In this document: piece by piece, positions 9,264-17,421 of the stretch | Position numbering within the stretch: position 1 is the stretch's first letter | Layout: each line of letters begins with the position of its first letter | Assembly (NCBI GenBank): GCA_958402795.1 | Contig: CATXUX010000009.1 | Span: 1-64,000 of the forward strand | Length of the DNA: 64,000 nt | Direction of reading: 5' to 3' | Source: an uncultured Lachnospiraceae bacterium | GTDB lineage: Bacteria; Bacillota; Clostridia; Lachnospirales; Lachnospiraceae | Notes under the pieces: generated by a model | Seen by the model: the letters and a program-made list of their open reading frames with translations, nothing else | Database searches by the model: none | Told to the model about the DNA's origin: nothing | Made by a program: the position numbers and the translations under genes

Positions 9264-10547
9264 TTAAATCAATTTTCTCTTATGCATTTCATTGTTAATA
9301 GAAAGTATCATAGCTGCAGCAAGTGCATAAAAGTAAAGCACAATATCATATAAACAATTACCTGTCAGGCTATAAACGCAGTAGAATATTTGTATACATA
9401 GTGAAAACATCACTCCAAATCTCAGCTCTATTGAATCCAATAAATACATTTTTTTAACAATCTTTACAGTTTGGAACAATAACATTCCAAGAGCTACAAG
9501 ATAAATCACCTCTCCTATAATTCCTGTTTCACATAAAACCTGGATATAAACATTATGTGCATCCAAATGTTGATATCGTTCTATGTTTGGATGCCAATAT
9601 CCAGCCAAATTATTTGCGTAATGATCTCTAAATGACCAAAATCCGGTTCCAAATATAGGATTTGTCTTAAATTTTTCAAATGCCAATCGCCACATTGCTA
9701 AGCGTTCCTGAGAAGCTGTATCGTCCCCTATATTTTGAAAACGCTCAAATACATAGCCAATTGCAGGAATCGTTTCCGAAAAAATCTGCAATATTCCAAA
9801 AGCAATTAGCATAAATACAATTATTTTCCCAATCTTGCCGATTTTTTGCTTACTAGAAAACAAATACGTTATTACAATGGCTAAAAGACTCCATATAAGA
9901 ACTCCACGCTTACCAGTAAGAAGCAATGCTACAAAAGTCACTGCTATAAAAGCTATCTGCTTAATATGATTCTGCACCCGTTTGTTAAATGAAAATCTGG
10001 CAATCTCATAGATTACGAGCATCATGAACAAAACTGATATAAAAATACCATTCTGAGAATAATGATTTGCTATTCCGGCTCTGTATCCTGCAGTTCCGCC
10101 AGATGTTCCCGATGGAATATATCCGTAAATATTAATTACAGAGCCATAAAATTGTGGAAAAGCGAAGAAAAAAAATGTAAAGAAAACGTTTATCCCCAAC
10201 ATAAATATACAAACAGTACGAACACTTTTCACCCATGCACAATTTCTTCGAAGCAAGAACGGCAAGAGAACACAAGAGAAAATTCTCACTGTTCCCAATC
10301 CATTTCTTCTAATTCCCAATAAAACGATAAGTAAAAAAAGGAACCACGCCACATAAAAAGTGTCAATACTGATGTAAATTCGTATTTTGTTATTTTCAAT
10401 ATTTGTTGAAATTGCTAATATTAACATCAGAACTGGTAAAATGTTTTGAATTATAGATGGCAATTGCGCACTCATCATTGCTGAAAAAACAGGCATACCC
10501 ACTAATATCAGCAAAAATAAACCTGTACAAATTTTACGTAGATTCAC
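9264..10547 (-). CDS. wzy: O-antigen/capsule polymerase (Wzy_C family)
   Basis: About 427 residues with 10-12 membrane spans and a large outer loop carrying NPIFGTGFWSFRDHYANN and HLDAHNVYIQVLCETGIIGE, typical of the Wzy/O-antigen ligase family. It polymerises lipid-linked repeat units on the outer face of the membrane. The frame extends to a TTG at 10568 without a ribosome site. The GTG at 10547 (VNLRKICTG) has AGGTG eight bases upstream and is the preferred start. It is part of the minus-strand operon between the first pyruvyl transferase and a glycosyltransferase. Confidence 0.85.
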   Translation of the reverse strand: MNLRKICTGLFLLILVGMPVFSAMMSAQLPSIIQNILPVLMLILAISTNIENNKIRIYISIDTFYVAWFLFLLIVLLGIRRNGLGTVRIFSCVLLPFLLRRNCAWVKSVRTVCIFMLGINVFFTFFFFAFPQFYGSVINIYGYIPSGTSGGTAGYRAGIANHYSQNGIFISVLFMMLVIYEIARFSFNKRVQNHIKQIAFIAVTFVALLLTGKRGVLIWSLLAIVITYLFSSKQKIGKIGKIIVFMLIAFGILQIFSETIPAIGYVFERFQNIGDDTASQERLAMWRLAFEKFKTNPIFGTGFWSFRDHYANNLAGYWHPNIERYQHLDAHNVYIQVLCETGIIGEVIYLVALGMLLFQTVKIVKKMYLLDSIELRFGVMFSLCIQIFYCVYSLTGNCLYDIVLYFYALAAAMILSINNEMHKRKLI

Positions 10548-10578
10548 CTTCTTATCACCTACCCCCAACTAAAAAACA

Positions 10579-11622
10579 TCAATGCCGGATTTTATGCATA
10601 TAATTCTTCAATTTGTAAAAAATCACCACTAATAAAGCTTTTTTATTAGAAAATGCCCACCACAAAAAATGTTCTTTCCAGTTTGCAAATGAATAGACTT
10701 CTTCATCAAAACCATATAACAAATATTCAACCAGCGGATCTTTTAAAATACATTTTGTTATAGTCAATTTCTTCCCAACGTTGTTTTCGTCGTGAAAAAC
10801 TGTATTGTTAAATACCCGATTCAAACATTCAATGACTTTTATAGAAATCGATGCATTCCACCCCTGATGACAATTGACTAGATTCTGAAATTCCTCTAAT
10901 GCAAATTTTAGTTGTTCCACTCCATTTTTCCTATATTTATGAATTGCAGAATCTTGATGAATATAATAATTGTACCATATGTGTGTATCAATTATAGCTG
11001 TATGAGAATCATCAAGTACAGACAAATTAAATAGCAAGTCTTCATATATTTGGAGTTTTTCATCAAATTTTTTGTTCAGAATTAAGGTACGCTTTATTAT
11101 CTTAGCCCACGGTCCTGTACATCTTAGATTTTTTAACTCATCATTATCTCTTTCACATCGAATGGCAATCATGTATTTTTGAAGTGTATCAATACCAGAT
11201 CTGTCTAAGACAAGTTCATGATTCTGATTAATAGCGCACTTTTTAATGTTTTCGCCTTCAACAATATTAATTCCGCCTAGCGCTATATCAGCATCGTACT
11301 TTTCCATCAATTCAATTCCCCTTTTTATGCAACCAATGTGAATGCTGTCGTCTGCATCAACAAACATAATATATTTACCAGAGCTTTTTAGAATTCCGTT
11401 ATTTCTTGCTGCGGCAACCCCTCTGTTAGACTGCTCAAGAAGGAGAAATTTATATTGTCCCTTAAGTATTTTTAGATTTTTAGCAAAGGATCCAGTACTT
11501 CCATCATCAATTATAATAACTTCCATAGAATCCGAAAGTTGGCTGTAAATACTTTCAAGACATCTTCTTAATCTGCATTCGGGAGTGTTAAAAGTTGGAA
11601 TAATTATACTCAATTCAATCAT
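10579..11622 (-). CDS. Family 2 glycosyltransferase
   Basis: 347 residues. The GT-A fold shows LSIIIPTFNTPECRLRRC at the N-terminus, VIIIDDGSTG, RGVAAARNNGI and the metal-binding DxD region MFVDADDSI near residue 93. It transfers a sugar from a nucleotide donor to the growing lipid-linked unit on the cytoplasmic face. The acceptor and donor cannot be predicted. It lies in line with the polymerase gene, 31 bp away from the GTG start chosen for it. Confidence 0.88.
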   Translation of the reverse strand: MIELSIIIPTFNTPECRLRRCLESIYSQLSDSMEVIIIDDGSTGSFAKNLKILKGQYKFLLLEQSNRGVAAARNNGILKSSGKYIMFVDADDSIHIGCIKRGIELMEKYDADIALGGINIVEGENIKKCAINQNHELVLDRSGIDTLQKYMIAIRCERDNDELKNLRCTGPWAKIIKRTLILNKKFDEKLQIYEDLLFNLSVLDDSHTAIIDTHIWYNYYIHQDSAIHKYRKNGVEQLKFALEEFQNLVNCHQGWNASISIKVIECLNRVFNNTVFHDENNVGKKLTITKCILKDPLVEYLLYGFDEEVYSFANWKEHFLWWAFSNKKALLVVIFYKLKNYMHKIRH

Positions 11623-11644
11623 CTGCAGTTGTTTTCCCCTTTTC

Positions 11645-12760
11645 TTACGCGTGTTCTTTCAATGCCAATTCAAGCCATTTTTCTGATCTTTCCCGTTCTT
11701 CTTTTAGCATTGCATCTACACGTTCATAATTGATTTTATCTGGTTCATGAAAATCATTGACACTCATATAATTATCAATCAGTCCAAGACGCTGACATAA
11801 ATCTTTTGTTTTCCTACCTGTTTTTCTTGAAAAGGCATAAAATGTCTTATGAAAAATAATACTAAAACAAACTGCATGAAACGAATTTGTAAAAACAACT
11901 TCAGCATTTTTTATGAGTGATAAAAAATCCTCTATTCCAGCGTCCGCCATCACTCTGTGCGAATAAGAATTCCACGTATAATATGAAATTTCAACAATCT
12001 TAAGATTGTGTTTTTTTGCGTATTTCATTGCTAAATTCTGGTATTTTTTGTTATAATCAAGTGGAATGTATATAAGAAGGTACGGCTCATGAATTAGTCT
12101 CTCTGCTGTTATTTCTTTATAATCGGCTTTATCAAGCAATAGGACTGGATCTACAACTGTAACAGCATCATCTCTTCCACTTTTTTTTATAATATCTGTT
12201 CCATACTTCTCTCTGCAAGATATGTAATCAGGATATTGCACCAGTTTTTCAAACACATCCAATTCATTGTTCCTAAAGTCCGCATTAGCTGTGCTAGCAG
12301 CATAAATAATCTTCCTTTTATCTTTCATATTGTCTAATGCAAGAAAAAATGTATTATCAAAAACTCCATTGTAAAATCTTGGACTCCATATAACATCACT
12401 TTCACATACTAGACAATCGTATTTTAGTGTTTGATTTGCAAGAGTCTCTTTAGTATAGGACATAGGAGAAACCTTCATGTGTTTATTTTCAAAAGATTTG
12501 AATTTAGTCAATCTTCTCTTATATGCACGTGCAGAAAAAACAAGTTTAACTGCACTCTTCCATTTTCGCATTTTAATATATGACAATACTGGATGGTTTC
12601 TTTGAAATTTTTCGAGATGTGGAGTTGTATAATCAATTATTTCTGCTTCAATCCCCGAATTTTTTTTTTGTAAATACTTAAGAAATGCCCATGAGTGAAG
12701 CATCGCTCCGTAATTTAAATCTTCCGTATTTATATTTAAACTTAATATTCCTACTTTCAT
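11645..12760 (-). CDS. Polysaccharide pyruvyl transferase family protein (second copy)
   Basis: About 371 residues with the same PF04230 landmarks as its paralogue: LNYGAMLHSWAFLKYLQ, CLVCESDVIWS, YAASTANADF, SCREKYGTDI, VVDPVLLLD and FTNSFHAVCFSIIFH. The frame opens at a GTG (12787), but the ATG at 12760 gives the family-typical MKVGILSLNI opening and has GGAG ten bases upstream. It probably adds pyruvate or a related group to the surface glycan. It is followed by the glycosyltransferase at 10579-11622. Confidence 0.84.
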   Translation of the reverse strand: MKVGILSLNINTEDLNYGAMLHSWAFLKYLQKKNSGIEAEIIDYTTPHLEKFQRNHPVLSYIKMRKWKSAVKLVFSARAYKRRLTKFKSFENKHMKVSPMSYTKETLANQTLKYDCLVCESDVIWSPRFYNGVFDNTFFLALDNMKDKRKIIYAASTANADFRNNELDVFEKLVQYPDYISCREKYGTDIIKKSGRDDAVTVVDPVLLLDKADYKEITAERLIHEPYLLIYIPLDYNKKYQNLAMKYAKKHNLKIVEISYYTWNSYSHRVMADAGIEDFLSLIKNAEVVFTNSFHAVCFSIIFHKTFYAFSRKTGRKTKDLCQRLGLIDNYMSVNDFHEPDKINYERVDAMLKEERERSEKWLELALKEHA

Positions 12761-12825
12761 TTTCTCATTGCTCCAATTATCATTCACTGTTTTCTAAGAA
12801 AACAATCTATCTTGACAAATCCAGA

Positions 12826-13731
12826 TTATTTATCAATGCTAAAGTCTACAAGCACATGCTGCTCTCGATTTCCTTCTTTCGGGATTTCCATGTAATTACC
12901 AAACATATGTTTTAGATACTCATCCCAGTTCTTTGGGATTTTTACTTGAATGTCTTCAAACTGTCCCATTGCCGTCTCTGCAAATTCAGACCTCAAGTAA
13001 GTTTCCTTAAAGAAATGATTCTTTCCCGTTGCAACAACAACATATCTGGAATGTTCATTATGGCATATTGAATTCCATTTATCATACATTCTTGTCCATG
13101 TTTCAAGTGGTAAAAATGCAAACAATCGTCCAATTGCAATTTTTTTCTTAAACACTTTTTGAATCTCTTCAGCATGTTTGGAAATCTCAAGCAAATAATC
13201 TCGAGTCATGTAAAAACGCCTACATGAAACAATAAACCCAAAGACTAAACTAAAAAATCCGTGAATGCCTCTTAATATAGAGTTGTCAAAAGTATTCTCC
13301 ATTGCCAAAATATCTACGCATATACCAGTTTGATCTGGCACGGGATCGCTACATCCCCGGAATGTTGTCCCTTTTCGTCTGATATGATAGCACTGCATGC
13401 AATGAACACCTTTAGAATACGGTGAATGAATCCAATATTTCTCTCCATATTTTTTTTTGAATGCATCAAAGAATCGATTTATATCTTTTCTTGCCATGTC
13501 AATATCAATATCGTCATCCCAAGGAATAAAACCCTTATGACGTACCACGCCCAAAGCAGAACCACCAGTAAGATGATAATTAATCTCTAGACTATTACAT
13601 ACATCAACAATGTCATGTAACGTTTCTAAGTTCACTTTTTGTACTTGCTTTACCTGCTCATCTGTCAAAATAATCAAGTTTTTATTATATTTTGATAACT
13701 GCTTAAACGCAGTAGTTGTTTCTAACTTCAT
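12826..13731 (-). CDS. licD: LicD-family phosphotransferase
   Basis: 301 residues with the LicD/fukutin hallmark early in the protein: YHLTGGSALGVVRHKG followed by FIPWDDDIDIDM (metal-binding Asp cluster). LicD enzymes move phosphocholine or a phospho-polyol from a CDP donor to a glycan. With the TarI/IspD-like enzyme at 7396-8121 this predicts a phospho-polyol or similar decoration of the polymer. No choline kinase or choline transporter is present in the window, which makes phosphocholine less likely. The start has GGAG ten bases upstream. Confidence 0.88.
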   Translation of the reverse strand: MKLETTTAFKQLSKYNKNLIILTDEQVKQVQKVNLETLHDIVDVCNSLEINYHLTGGSALGVVRHKGFIPWDDDIDIDMARKDINRFFDAFKKKYGEKYWIHSPYSKGVHCMQCYHIRRKGTTFRGCSDPVPDQTGICVDILAMENTFDNSILRGIHGFFSLVFGFIVSCRRFYMTRDYLLEISKHAEEIQKVFKKKIAIGRLFAFLPLETWTRMYDKWNSICHNEHSRYVVVATGKNHFFKETYLRSEFAETAMGQFEDIQVKIPKNWDEYLKHMFGNYMEIPKEGNREQHVLVDFSIDK

Positions 13732-13776
13732 ATCGTGGTTACTCCTTACTTGTACTATCTGTTGCTGATACGTAAT

Positions 13777-14607
13777 TCATTTTCTTAAAAACTTCATGTA
13801 AAATTCTCTTCTTACCGAATTGGGTAACACACAAACAAGCGCTTGTCCAAAACCACTAATACAAAAATCAGTGAGAGACATATAGCCTTTTTTTAACATA
13901 TTCCACTTAAACCCGAGAACCGTTTTGGCATATTTTAACCCACCACGCCTCTTAAAAAAATCTTCACTTGTGCGAATATAATATAGAGGCTCTTGAATAT
14001 TATAACTTTTAACTTTATGTTCAAGTATCATTCTTGCAAATAAATCATAGTCCTCGTACAAAATGACAGAATGATAATTCCCGCTTCTTATTACCGCACT
14101 CTTTTTATACATAACGGTTGGATGCAATATAGCACACCTTCTACGCATAAATTCAACTATTTCATCATGTGATTGTGGAACTTTATGAATTGAAATAACC
14201 CGATGAATATCATCAATAAATTCCGCTTCATAAGATCCTACCATTTCAAGATCTGCATCTTTTTCAAATTCAATGATTTGCTTTTCACACCTATCTTTAA
14301 CAGCGTAGTCGTCTGAATCCATACGCGCAATTAATTCATTTTTAGATGCTTCTATTCCCTTAGCTAAAGCCAATCCAAGGCCTAAATTCTTTTCGTTAGA
14401 AATAATGTTGAACAGTCCAGTATTATTTCTTACAAAACCAGCTATAACTGTATCAAGTTCTTCTGTAAGTGGTCCATCTTTCACAATAATAAATTCATCA
14501 GGTTTAACAGTTTGATCAAGCATACTCTGAATGCTAAGCGAAAGATATTCAGGCTTTTCCTGAGAATAAACAGACATCAACACAGTATATTTTCTTTCAC
14601 AATTCAT
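13777..14607 (-). CDS. Family 2 glycosyltransferase (priming-side)
   Basis: About 276 residues. The GT2 pattern is YTVLMSVYSQEKPEYLSLSI, FIIVKDGPL, NLGLGLALAKGI and the DxD region LIARMDSDDYA. A longer frame runs to 14724, but the ATG at 14607 (MNCERKYTV) has GAGGAG just upstream and begins at the domain, so the extension is rejected. It is the first biosynthetic gene after loaP, separated from it by about 200 bp that may hold a second transcription start or a LoaP-responsive element. Confidence 0.85.
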   Translation of the reverse strand: MNCERKYTVLMSVYSQEKPEYLSLSIQSMLDQTVKPDEFIIVKDGPLTEELDTVIAGFVRNNTGLFNIISNEKNLGLGLALAKGIEASKNELIARMDSDDYAVKDRCEKQIIEFEKDADLEMVGSYEAEFIDDIHRVISIHKVPQSHDEIVEFMRRRCAILHPTVMYKKSAVIRSGNYHSVILYEDYDLFARMILEHKVKSYNIQEPLYYIRTSEDFFKRRGGLKYAKTVLGFKWNMLKKGYMSLTDFCISGFGQALVCVLPNSVRREFYMKFLRK

Positions 14608-14809
14608 TGTCTTTCGCTCCTCATACTTATTGATATTCAAACAAATCTCGCTTACATAACAAAATCTAATATTGTGAAAATAATAAAAACCGCAAAAACT
14701 GTATTTCATAAACACATACGGCATTTGCAGTCAAATCTTTCTATAATAATGTTTAAATTGATAATGTATAAAGACTATCCTTTTTATTATTTCCGGGCTG
14801 ATTTTCCTT

Positions 14810-15319
14810 TCACACTTTCCTCACCACTTCTAATCCCACTTTTACCTCAGTCACCCCACTGAAAAACTCCACTTCCAGCACTGCAATTCGTTTATGCCGG
14901 TCAATCTTTTTCACTTTCCCTTGATAGTCTTTCATCGGTCCGTCCATGATCACAAGTTGATCCCCCTCGATATATCCTGTGGACATTTCGACAACTTTTT
15001 CTTTGTTCATGCAGTTTTCCAGAAATTCTACTTCTTCGTCATAAAGAGGAATGGCCCCGTCATCATCTCCGAGCACTTTGGCAAATTCCGGCAGGGTTTT
15101 TAGCTTAATCTGCAGTTCTTCCGGCTTATTACTGACCAGAAACAGATATCCCGGAAAGAGCAGTGCCTGTGTGGTTGTCCACTGTCCGTGTACTTTCTTT
15201 GCCCGCTCGTATTTCGGCAGGAAATACTCCTCGCAGACGTCCGAATTCTGAAAAAATGTTTTACATAATTCCAGCATCCGGTCTTCCCGTCCGGTTTGCA
15301 CCCATACTGCGTACCACAT
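14810..15319 (-). CDS. loaP: LoaP-type NusG paralogue (processive antiterminator)
   Basis: 169 residues from the ATG at 15319 (MWYAVWVQTGREDRML), which has AAAGGA nine bases upstream; a longer frame to 15463 lacks this. The N-terminal NGN domain carries YAVWVQTGRE, EEYFLPKYERAKK and LLFPGYLFL. The C-terminal KOW-like domain carries GDQLVIMDGPMKDYQGKVKKI. LoaP proteins are known to let RNA polymerase read through terminators in long biosynthetic operons and are common at the head of Clostridia polysaccharide loci. Here it heads a roughly 15-kb operon, which fits. It probably acts on an RNA hairpin in the leader at 15532-15673. Confidence 0.9.
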   Translation of the reverse strand: MWYAVWVQTGREDRMLELCKTFFQNSDVCEEYFLPKYERAKKVHGQWTTTQALLFPGYLFLVSNKPEELQIKLKTLPEFAKVLGDDDGAIPLYDEEVEFLENCMNKEKVVEMSTGYIEGDQLVIMDGPMKDYQGKVKKIDRHKRIAVLEVEFFSGVTEVKVGLEVVRKV

Positions 15320-15531
15320 ACTGATCAGTCCTTTCTGCAAAGTCTTTCTCCCGCAAAAGGGCAGGCTTCGCCATTCCGCACCCGCTGCGCAGCATCGAGA
15401 GCGCGTTCTCTTCATCTTGCGTGACGGTGCGGATATGTAATATCCTCTCTCTGACGGAATCACCCTGGAACGCGGCGGAGCGACGATTCTTCGGGAGATT
15501 CTTTTGTAAAGCGGTGCGAAGTTAAGCTCAA

Positions 15532-15673
15532 AATTTACTTCGTAAATTCCTCGTTGAACATTTCGCAGGTGGTTTCAGACTTAAGATTTACTCCGTAAAT
15601 CTTTAATGAAACAGACTCAAAATCTGTTCCACAGATTTCTCGTTGACGTTCATCCGCAAGCGGATGAACGTCA
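15532..15673 (-). promoter_or_regulatory. Structured 5' leader of loaP with repeated hairpin units
   Basis: Four perfect inverted repeats lie upstream of loaP. They are 15532-15548 (7-bp arms, 3-base loop), 15583-15603 (9-bp arms, loop TCC on plus), 15620-15638 (8-bp arms, loop TCC) and 15644-15673 (14-bp arms, 2-base loop). On the minus strand the first three have GNA triloops and share a roughly 36-base unit containing CAACGAG before and TTTTGAG or CTTAAG after the stem. None is followed by a U-run, so they are not ordinary terminators. A role as LoaP loading or leader elements is an inference. The rest of 15320-15937 holds no gene I can support. Confidence 0.6.
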
Positions 15674-15937
15674 GATAATTGCCCATTATTTGAATGTGAA
15701 AACTGACAAAAAAGACAGATTATTTCACGGGAATAAATAGAAATATCGAAAAAGACAGAAAAAACAGAAAACTATAGAATTTAAAATCTATAGCAAGAGT
15801 TCATGTAGATAACGATTGGAATGTTTATATGGAAAGTGGGAAGGTGCAATAATTGGGGAATATAAAGTTTAAGAAAATAAATGCCAGATACTTCCTATAT
15901 GATAAATATGCTTGCTTGAAATCGCATGCGTTCAAAT

Positions 15938-15970
15938 GGAAAAACCAGACTTATAAAGTCTGGTTTTTCC
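15938..15970 (-). terminator. Bidirectional intrinsic terminator
   Basis: A perfect 15-bp stem with a 3-base loop, GGAAAAACCAGACTT then ATA then its complement, follows directly on the stop of the nuclease gene. T-runs lie inside the stem on both strands, so it can act in either direction. Confidence 0.85.
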
Positions 15971-17029
15971 TTAATGAATTTCCTTATTGGCAAGCAGTTT
16001 TTTCAGTTCTGCAATTTCTGCCTCACAAGCTTGAATCACAGAATCTTTCTGAGAAAGTTGCTTGTCCTTTTGAGAAAGCTGTTTTTCTTTTTGAGAAAGT
16101 TGCTGATCTTTTTGAGTCAGCTCTTTTTTCTGTCCGTCAATCGTGTCCCGCATCTCATCGATCATATACTGTACGGTGTTTTTGTCCATTGTCTGTAATT
16201 CTTTGGAAAACAAACCCATCACCCTCTCTGTGTTTCTGCACATTTCGTATACTTCTTCATACATAGGGATGAAGCGGGGATAATTCCGGATCAGCCGTTC
16301 GATCACTTCCGGATCGTCTATGCTTAAAAAAGTAAGCCATGCATCCAAATCGTTTTCGATGTCTTTATTGTGCTGTTTTTTGCGAAAAATGTCAAGAGGG
16401 ATAAAGACATATTCCTGAAATAATTCCAAGCGCAGTCCGGTATCGCTGCGCTGCTGGAAACGATGTATGTAATGATCCGGGAAAGCGTGGAATTCTCCAG
16501 TACTGGTTTCAAACAGTACGATGGTGTATACCTTCCGGATATCCCGGTAGCAGGATCGTTTTTCGCTTTTCCCTTTCGCCCGTTTATATTGCCGTAGCAG
16601 CAGATCCGCCGAATAGCAGGCGCTTCTGGCTCCCGGAAAGGCATAGCCGATCTTCTGAACTTCCACATTTGCCAGACTGCCGTCTTCAAGCTGCACCAGA
16701 ATATCCATGATCAGTAGGGAACTTTCATCTGCGATTCGGCTGGAATCGTTGGGCAGAACCGTCTGAATCTTTACTGGCTGTCCCAGGAGCAGGGACAGAA
16801 ATTCTTCCAATCTTTCTGGTGTATTTTCCGGATTGACGATCTCCTTAAAAAAGGCATCGTAGAGAAGTTTTACACCCTTTACTCCCGTGCAGATATCCAG
16901 GAATTCGTTTTGTTGTTTTTCAGTCCATCCGTAAAAGGTGTGGGAAAGATCCTCCCGGCGCTGAATATCATCCAGTACCTCCATGCGTGTTCGAATCATC
17001 GGAAAATATTGTTGCAGTACTTTTGTCAT
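15971..17029 (-). CDS. PD-(D/E)XK nuclease family transposase (Rpn-like), copy 1
   Basis: 352 residues. The N-terminal region LYDAFFKEIVNPENTPERLE and the nuclease core LLIMDILVQLEDG with NVEVQKIGYAFPGARS (Asp, then E-x-Q/K) match the PDDEXK_2 / recombination-promoting nuclease group. The C-terminus is a coiled coil built from heptads of the type QKDKQLS, four copies plus flanks. The start at 17029 (MTKVLQQYF) has AGGAGG at ideal spacing; the two extra codons upstream are rejected. Proteins of this group are linked to RecA-independent recombination and their own spread. It is a near-identical neighbour of 17422-18459. Confidence 0.85.
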   Translation of the reverse strand: MTKVLQQYFPMIRTRMEVLDDIQRREDLSHTFYGWTEKQQNEFLDICTGVKGVKLLYDAFFKEIVNPENTPERLEEFLSLLLGQPVKIQTVLPNDSSRIADESSLLIMDILVQLEDGSLANVEVQKIGYAFPGARSACYSADLLLRQYKRAKGKSEKRSCYRDIRKVYTIVLFETSTGEFHAFPDHYIHRFQQRSDTGLRLELFQEYVFIPLDIFRKKQHNKDIENDLDAWLTFLSIDDPEVIERLIRNYPRFIPMYEEVYEMCRNTERVMGLFSKELQTMDKNTVQYMIDEMRDTIDGQKKELTQKDQQLSQKEKQLSQKDKQLSQKDSVIQACEAEIAELKKLLANKEIH

Positions 17030-17194
17030 AAGCAATTCCTCCTGTGTCTTAATTTTGCCTTTTTCTTTTCATTATCGGAACATTCGCGATAAAGCGCCGA
17101 AAATGAGAGCCATACGGCCAGAATCTTTTGGAAACAAGAACGTTTCCGCCTGACGAAAATTACTGTAACATGTTTTCGGAATAAAAGCAAGAGA

Positions 17195-17361
17195 TTTGTC
17201 TCAAAATACATTGAAAATATGTGCCTGTGATTTGCATTGCTTTTTCGTGTAGATAAAGAGTAGGTCAGTAGAAGAGTTGGATGTGGAATCTATGTCGGTA
17301 TATTTTATGTATCTGCAGGAAGAGGAGGAGCTGGTGTCTCGTTCCGTTCAGAGAAAATATG
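17195..17361 (+). pseudogene. Relic of a tyrosine recombinase N-terminal region
   Basis: The translation LSQNTLK..C.DL.CFF, a stop, then the VEELDV region through to SRSVQRKY matches residues about 25-80 of the intact integrase at 18726-19667. One Trp codon has become TAG. The relic is cut at its 5' side by nuclease cassette 1 and at its 3' side by cassette 2, right after AAAATATG. It shows that a second integrase gene once lay here and was broken by cassette insertion. Confidence 0.85.
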
Positions 17362-17388
17362 TTTGCTTGAAATCGCATGCGTTCAAAT

Positions 17389-17421
17389 GGAAAAACCAGA
17401 CTTATAAAGCCTGGCTTTTCC
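17389..17421 (-). terminator. Bidirectional intrinsic terminator of nuclease copy 2
   Basis: The same 15-bp stem and 3-base loop as at 15938-15970, with two substitutions that weaken the pairing (GCCTGG in the right arm). Confidence 0.8.

Larger units (their letters stand above)
15912..17194 (-). mobile_element. PD-(D/E)XK transposase cassette, copy 1
   Basis: The segment from TTGCTTGAAATCGCATGCG to AAAGCAAGAGA recurs at 17363-18622 with high identity. It holds one nuclease gene, its own terminator at the left end and about 165 bp of conserved leader at the right end. The sequence changes abruptly outside these points. Short imperfect terminal inverted similarity (TTGCTTG versus AAGCAA) is visible but no clear target duplication. 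The transposition mechanism is unknown. Confidence 0.65.

Noticed and set aside
15464..15937. Invertible promoter controlled by the integrase
   Set aside because: The inverted repeats found here are local hairpins; no matching long inverted pair flanks a promoter. The idea stays open but is not supported.
16000..16120. Short tandem DNA repeat as a CRISPR or minisatellite
   Set aside because: The 21-bp units encode coiled-coil heptads inside the nuclease gene.
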